64,000 nt of DNA, taken from contig CAJTXR010000003.1 of NCBI GenBank assembly GCA_910584005.1, forward strand, positions 222,098-286,097. Direction: 5' to 3'. The stretch comes from an uncultured Anaeroplasmataceae bacterium (GTDB lineage Bacteria > Bacillota_I > Bacilli_A > Acholeplasmatales > Anaeroplasmataceae). The notes beneath the pieces were generated by a model. It was not told the origin of the DNA, did not search any database, and saw only the letters and a list, made by a program, of their open reading frames with translations. The translations under genes were made by a program, and so were the position numbers. Shown one piece after another: positions 59,993 to 64,000 of this stretch (position 1 is its first letter; each line of letters starts with the position of its first letter).

Positions 59993-60533
59993 AGTAATTA
60001 TATTTCCAACCGATACGGTTTATGGTATAGGGTGTCCGATTTTTGATTTGGAAGGAATTGATTTGATCTATAATCTCAAGCATAGAAGCAAAGATAAACC
60101 TTTAGCATGCCTTTGTTATGATCTTAAACAAATAGAATCAATCGCGATTTTAAATGAAAGAGCCATTGCTTTAATAGAAGCATTTTTACCAGGTCCATTG
60201 ACATTAATATTAAAAACGAAGCCTCATGTAAAAACAAAAATAGGATATGAAACGATTGGAGTGAGAATTCCGAATCATCCAGTTGCCCTACAGATATTAC
60301 AAGAAAACGGACCAATGCTAACCACCTCTGTAAATGAAAGTGGAGCAGTTCCGCTAAATACGTATGAAGAAATTAAAGTTGCGTTTGGTCCATTTGTAAA
60401 AGATATCTTTGAAAATCATTATCCATCCTCAAATATTTCCTCTACTGTTGTGTCTTTAAAAGATGATGAACTTCATGTTTTAAGAGAAGGATCAATTACA
60501 ATGGAACAGATGAAAAATATAATTCATGTATAA
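59985..60533 (+). CDS. tsaC: Threonylcarbamoyl-AMP synthase, short TsaC/Sua5 (YwlC) type
   Basis: AGGTGA lies 7 nt before the ATG at 59985; the GTG at 59976 overlaps that site and is rejected. The 182-aa protein has FPTDTVYGIGC near residue 6, KHRSKDKPLAC near residue 30 and TTSVNESG near residue 111. It makes threonylcarbamoyl-AMP for the t6A37 tRNA modification. Only the YrdC-like domain is present, without the Sua5 extension. It overlaps the prmC stop by 8 nt. Confidence 0.93.
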   Translation: MSKVIIFPTDTVYGIGCPIFDLEGIDLIYNLKHRSKDKPLACLCYDLKQIESIAILNERAIALIEAFLPGPLTLILKTKPHVKTKIGYETIGVRIPNHPVALQILQENGPMLTTSVNESGAVPLNTYEEIKVAFGPFVKDIFENHYPSSNISSTVVSLKDDELHVLREGSITMEQMKNIIHV

Positions 60534-60572
60534 AGAAGTTCCCCCTAGGGTATGATATGTCTATAGGGGGAA
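60528..60572 (+). promoter_or_regulatory. Sigma-F-like promoter overlapped by a hairpin that holds the spoIIR ribosome binding site
   Basis: GTATA (60528-60532), 15 nt, then GGGTATGATA (60548-60557) matches the sigma-F pattern GYWTA-N15-GGNNANANTW with one mismatch. A 9-bp hairpin, TTCCCCCTA (60539-60547) with TAGGGGGAA (60564-60572), covers AGGGGG, the apparent Shine-Dalgarno of spoIIR. The predicted start site is in or just after the hairpin loop, so this transcript would lack the left arm. Confidence 0.55.
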
Positions 60573-60579
60573 TTTTATT

Positions 60580-61068
60580 ATGAGAAAGCTACTTTTTATC
60601 GGAATCCTTTTCGTAGGAATTCTAGTTGCCTTTATGAATATAAAAGAAGAACAAAAAGAAATTCGAGTACGAGTTATACCCAATAGCGATCAAGCATATG
60701 ATTTAAAGGTTAAAGAACAAGCAAAAGAATTAACAACGTTGTATCTAAAGGAAGCCTACCATGTAGAGTATACGACCTATGAAAACAATATTAGAAATAC
60801 AATGAATCAATTTGAACAGGTATTAAAAAAAGAGTTAAAACAGCCTGTGGAAGTTAGTCTTAGTAATCATACCTTATATAATAAAACATATAATAATAGT
60901 GCAGTTAAAAATACTTCAGAATTAACTTTTTATGTAGTACTTGGTCGCGGTGAAGGGTCAAACTGGTGGGGAACAGTATATCCAGAGTTTCTTTTAGTTA
61001 GTAGTAGTGAAGAAGTTCATTATGAAAGTTTAATTTTAAGTATTTTTAATAAAATAAAAGGAGAATAA
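60580..61068 (+). CDS. spoIIR: Stage II sporulation protein R
   Basis: The 162-aa protein has an N-terminal signal/anchor (LLFIGILFVGILVAF). It continues with the SpoIIR pattern IRVRVIPNSDQAYDLKVKEQ near residue 28 and a C-terminal YVVLGRGEGSNWWGTVYPEF near residue 126. In B. subtilis SpoIIR is made in the forespore under sigma-F and signals SpoIIGA to activate sigma-E in the mother cell. The usual NWWC/NFWC is NWWG here. AGGGGG at 60565-60570 is 9 nt before the ATG. Its presence suggests sporulation, or its remnant, in this lineage. Confidence 0.87.
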   Translation: MRKLLFIGILFVGILVAFMNIKEEQKEIRVRVIPNSDQAYDLKVKEQAKELTTLYLKEAYHVEYTTYENNIRNTMNQFEQVLKKELKQPVEVSLSNHTLYNKTYNNSAVKNTSELTFYVVLGRGEGSNWWGTVYPEFLLVSSSEEVHYESLILSIFNKIKGE

Positions 61069-61069
61069 A

Positions 61070-61498
61070 ATGATTAGAGTTGAAAAAATCAACAAAGATA
61101 TTTTCCCAAATGCGATTGAATTTTTAACCTCTGTGCCTTCAATTGAAACAATTGATGAAAATATTTTAAATAATGCGTGTTTGGCTTTTGATGAGAATAA
61201 AATTGTTGGTTGTATTTCTTTTGAGGAGTTTTCAGATAAAGGATTAATCCGTTATTTTGTTTTTAAAAAAGTTTTATCTATTGAATATTTAGAACAGCTT
61301 TTAAAGTGTTTAGAAGAAAATGCGATTCAACAAGGGATTCACATGCTTGTATGCATTGCCGAGTGTAGTCAAATTGAAGAACTATTTTCATCTTTAAATT
61401 TTAAAATTTTAGAACAGAAATCCATTTTTATTAATGAAGAAAATATCACAAAAACAAATTTTAAAAATGCTTTATTTTTAAATAAGGTTTTAGTGTAA
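61070..61498 (+). CDS. GNAT-fold-like protein
   Basis: The 142-aa protein looks like a short acetyltransferase-type fold: VGCISFEEFSDKGLIRYFVF in the middle and EENAIQQGIHMLVCIAECSQ later, followed by LFSSLNFKILEQKSIF. The acetyl-CoA loop (R/QxxGxG/A) is not clear, so activity is doubtful. AAAGGAG precedes the ATG, one nt after spoIIR. B. subtilis has a GNAT-like gene (ywlB) in the same region, which supports orthology weakly. Confidence 0.5.
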   Translation: MIRVEKINKDIFPNAIEFLTSVPSIETIDENILNNACLAFDENKIVGCISFEEFSDKGLIRYFVFKKVLSIEYLEQLLKCLEENAIQQGIHMLVCIAECSQIEELFSSLNFKILEQKSIFINEENITKTNFKNALFLNKVLV

Positions 61499-61501
61499 GT
61501 C

Positions 61502-61530
61502 TTGTAAAAGAACTAGTGTTTTTGTATAAT
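61502..61530 (+). promoter_or_regulatory. Sigma-A promoter of the GH105 gene
   Basis: TTGTAA (61502-61507), 17 nt, TATAAT (61525-61530). Confidence 0.82.
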
Positions 61531-61545
61531 ATAAGTAAACACTAG
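61513..61545. promoter_or_regulatory. Inverted repeat around the -10 box, operator candidate
   Basis: CTAGTGTTT (61513-61521) and AAACACTAG (61537-61545) are perfect 9-bp arms spaced by 15 nt that contain the TATAAT. The left arm lies upstream of the start site and is not transcribed, so this is a DNA operator rather than an RNA hairpin. The right arm abuts the ribosome binding site AGGAGG. Confidence 0.7.
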
Positions 61546-61558
61546 GAGGATATACACT

Positions 61559-62689
61559 ATGTATCAAATTATAGATCGTTACATTGAAAAGCTAATGACT
61601 TCTAAGCCGGATATGCCATTATGGAACATTGAGGCAATTAAGCAGGGAAAAAAACCAGCTTGGAATTATATTGATGGCTGTATGATGGTTTCACTTTTAG
61701 AATTATATAAAACAACAAAGGATGAAAAGTATTTAACTTTTGTAAAAAACTTTGTGGATTATTATGTTCATGAAGATGGAACTATTTTGGGATATGATAA
61801 AGAAAAATATTCTACAGATGATGTTTCTGAAACTAGAATTTTATTTGATTTATATGAATATACAAAAGAAGAAAAATATTCTAAAGCCATTGAAAATGTA
61901 TATGAGCAAATTAAAACACATCCAAGAACAAAAGAAGGAAACTTTTGGCATAAAAAAATCTATCCAAATCAAGTTTGGTTAGATGGATTATATATGATGC
62001 AACCATTTTACACTCGATATGAAACATTAAGAAATAAAATGCAAAACTATGCAGATATAGTTAAGCAGTATAAAAATGTTTATCGGCTTATGCGAGATGC
62101 TAAGACTGGCCTATACTATCACGGGTATGATAGTGAACGTGTGATGTTTTGGGCGGATTCAAAAACAGGCTTATCTAAGAATTTTTGGTTAAGATCAATT
62201 GGATGGTTTACGGTTTCTTTAATTGATGTTTATGAATATATGAACGAACAAATGTATGATGAATATCATACCATTAAAGAAATTTTTAAGGAAACGGTAG
62301 ATAGCATCTTAAAATTCCAAGATGCTGAGTCTAAGATGTTTTATCAGGTTCCTAATTTGCCTGGAAAAGAAGATAATTATTTAGAAACTTCTGGTTCCTC
62401 TATGATTGCTTATGCAATATTAAAGGGCGTTCGATTAAAGGCATTGCCTGAGCGTTATCAAACCATTGGACTTGATATCTTTAATGGAATCTGTAAGACA
62501 TATTTAACTGTTAAAAATGATGATTTAAATTTAGGTGGTATTTGTTTAGTTGCTGGCCTTGGACCAGAAAATAATTTAAGACGTGATGGTACATATGAGT
62601 ATTATATGTCAGAGCCCATCGTTGAAAATGATGCAAAGGGTGTAGGTCCATTCATTATGGCCTATACTGAGGTCAAACGTTTGAATTAA
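61559..62689 (+). CDS. GH105 unsaturated rhamnogalacturonyl hydrolase-like enzyme
   Basis: The 376-aa protein has an (alpha/alpha)6-barrel pattern. NQVWLDGLYMMQPF places the catalytic Asp at residue 142, matching Asp143 of B. subtilis YteR. SKNFWLRSIGWF and ETSGSSMIAYAI near residues 205 and 290 are further GH105/GH88 signatures. No signal peptide, so cytoplasmic. It hydrates unsaturated galacturonic acid at the end of lyase products (rhamnogalacturonan disaccharide in YteR). It thus links to the surface PL1 lyases 3 kb upstream. AGGAGG precedes the ATG. Confidence 0.9.
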   Translation: MYQIIDRYIEKLMTSKPDMPLWNIEAIKQGKKPAWNYIDGCMMVSLLELYKTTKDEKYLTFVKNFVDYYVHEDGTILGYDKEKYSTDDVSETRILFDLYEYTKEEKYSKAIENVYEQIKTHPRTKEGNFWHKKIYPNQVWLDGLYMMQPFYTRYETLRNKMQNYADIVKQYKNVYRLMRDAKTGLYYHGYDSERVMFWADSKTGLSKNFWLRSIGWFTVSLIDVYEYMNEQMYDEYHTIKEIFKETVDSILKFQDAESKMFYQVPNLPGKEDNYLETSGSSMIAYAILKGVRLKALPERYQTIGLDIFNGICKTYLTVKNDDLNLGGICLVAGLGPENNLRRDGTYEYYMSEPIVENDAKGVGPFIMAYTEVKRLN

Positions 62690-62697
62690 TGAAATTA

Positions 62698-62730
62698 AAA
62701 AAGATACCTTAGTATAAGGTGTCTTTTCTT
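62698..62730 (+). terminator. Terminator after the GH105 gene
   Basis: AAAAGATACCTT pairs with AAGGTGTCTTTT (one G-T wobble), loop AGTAT, then TTTCTTTT. Confidence 0.85.
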
Positions 62731-62793
62731 TTGAGGAAAGGAATTATAGATAGAGGCATCTATTCAAATATAAATAGGAAAAGAGGAAAAATT

Positions 62794-63765
62794 ATGATTA
62801 GAATTGGAATATGTGGCTATGGAAATTTAGGAAGAGGTGTAGAAATTGCTGTCCAAAAGGCGGAGGATATGGCACTGATAGGAGTATTTACGAGAAGAAA
62901 TCCATCAACTGTACAAACATTAGGGACTAAAGTTTATCCTATAGAGGAAGTTTTGAAATTTAAAGATCAAATTGATGTGATGATTCTTTGTGGGGGTTCA
63001 GCGACAGATTTACCTAATCAAACTCCTGAATTTGTAAAAAACTTTAATGTCGTGGATAGTTTTGATACGCATGCTCATATATATATGCATTATGCTCATG
63101 TAGATGAAATGGCTAAGAAAAGTGAAAAACTAGGTATTATTTCTACGGGATGGGATCCAGGCATGTTTTCATTAAATCGTTTATATATGGAGGCAATTCT
63201 TCCAAATGGAACAGATTATACCTTTTGGGGCAAGGGAGTAAGTCAAGGGCATAGTGATGCCATTCGCAGAATTAAAGGGGTCAAAGATGCAAGACAATAT
63301 ACAATACCAAAAGAAGAGGCATTGGCTCGTGTTCGGAGTGGAGAAAACCCAGTGTTGTCTACTAGAGAAAAACATTTAAGAGATTGCTATGTCGTTTTAG
63401 AAGCAGATGCAGATGCTCAATATGTAGAAGATCAAATCAAAACTATGCCAAATTATTTTGATGAATATGATACTTATGTTCATTTTATATCCCAAGCAGA
63501 ATTAGACCGAAATCATAAAGGAATTCCTCATGGTGGTTTTGTAATCCGAACAGGAAATACTCAAAATGGAGTTCATCATAAAATTGAATATAGCTTAAAA
63601 CTAGATTCTAATCCTGAGTTCACAGGAAGTGTAATGACTGCTTATGCACGAGCATGCTATCGCTTGAGTCAAGAGGGAAGAACTGGTGCAATGACTGTAT
63701 TTGATGTTGCTCCTAAATATTTAAGTACAAAATCCTTAGAAGAACTATTGAAGCATTCATTATAA
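62794..63765 (+). CDS. ddh: Meso-diaminopimelate D-dehydrogenase
   Basis: The ATG at 62794 with AGAGGAAA upstream gives 323 aa, the normal Ddh length; the frame from 62719 overlaps the terminator and adds 25 unlikely residues. The NADP-binding Rossmann start is IRIGICGYGNLGRGVE. VVDSFDTHAHI near residue 87, STGWDPGMFSLNRLYMEAIL near residue 118 and WGKGVSQGHSDAIRRIKGV near residue 145 are strongly conserved in the family. It makes meso-DAP directly from tetrahydrodipicolinate for lysine and peptidoglycan. This implies a DAP-based wall or at least lysine synthesis. Confidence 0.95.
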   Translation: MIRIGICGYGNLGRGVEIAVQKAEDMALIGVFTRRNPSTVQTLGTKVYPIEEVLKFKDQIDVMILCGGSATDLPNQTPEFVKNFNVVDSFDTHAHIYMHYAHVDEMAKKSEKLGIISTGWDPGMFSLNRLYMEAILPNGTDYTFWGKGVSQGHSDAIRRIKGVKDARQYTIPKEEALARVRSGENPVLSTREKHLRDCYVVLEADADAQYVEDQIKTMPNYFDEYDTYVHFISQAELDRNHKGIPHGGFVIRTGNTQNGVHHKIEYSLKLDSNPEFTGSVMTAYARACYRLSQEGRTGAMTVFDVAPKYLSTKSLEELLKHSL

Positions 63766-63766
63766 C

Positions 63767-63816
63767 AATAAGAGTGGAGGTAGAATACTTGCTCTATCTC
63801 CACTCTTATTTTTTTG
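63767..63816 (+). terminator. Long terminator after ddh
   Basis: An 18-bp stem: AATAAGAGTGGAGGTAGA with TCTATCTCCACTCTTATT (one G-T wobble), loop ATACTTGC, then a T-run. Confidence 0.95.
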
Positions 63817-63885
63817 CCCTTTGCTTAGCTATATTGTTTTTCTATAATAAAAAATATAATTAACAAAAAAATATTTTTTTTATTC

Positions 63886-63914
63886 TTGACTTTGTCTTTT
63901 TTTTGGTGTATTAT
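63886..63914 (+). promoter_or_regulatory. Strong sigma-A promoter, probably of an rRNA operon
   Basis: TTGACT (63886-63891), 17 nt, TATTAT (63909-63914), with an AT-rich upstream stretch like an UP element. Confidence 0.8.
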
Positions 63915-64000
63915 AAACAAGGTCGTTTAAAAAAATGGCCATAAGAATTTAGTCTTTGAAAACTATATATGACGAAAGAAACGAACAAGAAACAATTCTA
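63915..64000 (+). other. Leader of an rRNA operon (16S start expected just beyond the window)
   Basis: TCTTTGAAAACT (63953-63964) is the boxA-type antitermination signal found before 16S rRNA in Bacilli. The following sequence with GACGAAAG and AACAAGAAACAATTCTA resembles such leaders. No 16S sequence itself is inside the window. Confidence 0.7.

Noticed and set aside
62746..62763. ATAGAT-N6-ATCTAT inverted repeat before ddh as an operator
   Set aside because: Short, AT-rich arms with no promoter around them; likely chance.
1..64000. Use of TGA as tryptophan (Mycoplasma code)
   Set aside because: Several genes end at TGA at the expected family length (for example the thioredoxin-like gene at 11124), and conserved Trp positions use TGG.

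Overview
The window comes from an AT-rich, low-GC Firmicute-type chromosome (Bacilli/Erysipelotrichia-like, close to the lineages often grouped with walled relatives of Mollicutes). The evidence is the AT-rich composition, AGGAGG-type ribosome binding sites, TTGACA/TATAAT promoters, Bacillus-like gene neighbourhoods (tmk-holB-ricT-trmN-rsmI; rpsF-ssb-rpsR; gdpP-rplI-dnaB; ecfA1-ecfA2-ecfT-truA; prmC-sua5-spoIIR) and a standard code with TGA as stop. Meso-diaminopimelate dehydrogenase, a lipoteichoic acid synthase-like protein and SpoIIR argue for a Gram-positive wall and sporulation ancestry or capacity, so this is not a true wall-less Mollicute.

Layout. 1-3714 is the 3' part of a very large SF1 helicase/nuclease. 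3765-6008 (minus) is a U32 peptidase/RlhA-type protein. 6161-11124 is a housekeeping operon of thymidylate kinase, DNA polymerase III delta', RicT, an N6-methyltransferase, a TerB-like protein, RsmI and a thioredoxin-like protein. 11229-12566 is a compact ECF sigma cassette. 12685-13757 is rpsF-ssb-rpsR. 13876-16288 is an ABC importer of the nitrate/sulfonate/thiamine-precursor type. 16393-21267 carries a GdpP::L9 fusion gene, dnaB and prfA. 21322-30190 holds a small DUF-type gene, a GGDEF protein, the ECF transporter core with truA, a protein ending in a uL15-like domain, a membrane protein and an HD-GYP-type protein. 30507-37755 is rpoBC, followed by an LTA synthase and an M16C metallopeptidase. 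43149-58507 is a three-gene operon of giant lipoproteins built from InlB-type (Flg_new) repeats; two of them carry PL1 pectate lyase domains. The right end has a NUDIX hydrolase, prmC, sua5/tsaC, spoIIR, a GNAT-like gene, a GH105 hydrolase and ddh. It ends in what looks like the promoter and boxA leader of an rRNA operon, with 16S expected just outside the window.

How it fits together. Most of the window is core information processing. The accessory part is a pectin-attack module. Surface-anchored lyases on long repeat stalks would cut pectate outside the cell, and a cytoplasmic GH105 would act on unsaturated products. Both the lyase operon and the GH105 gene have promoter-proximal operator-like sites. 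Most unusual are: (i) an in-frame fusion of the c-di-AMP phosphodiesterase gene to rplI that keeps a good internal start for L9; (ii) a hairpin before spoIIR that would hide its ribosome binding site in read-through RNA, while a sigma-F-like promoter starts inside the loop; (iii) a natural Gln at the RpoB position equivalent to E. coli His526; and (iv) a ribosomal uL15-like domain in a non-ribosomal protein. No tRNA, CRISPR array, transposase or phage gene was recognised.
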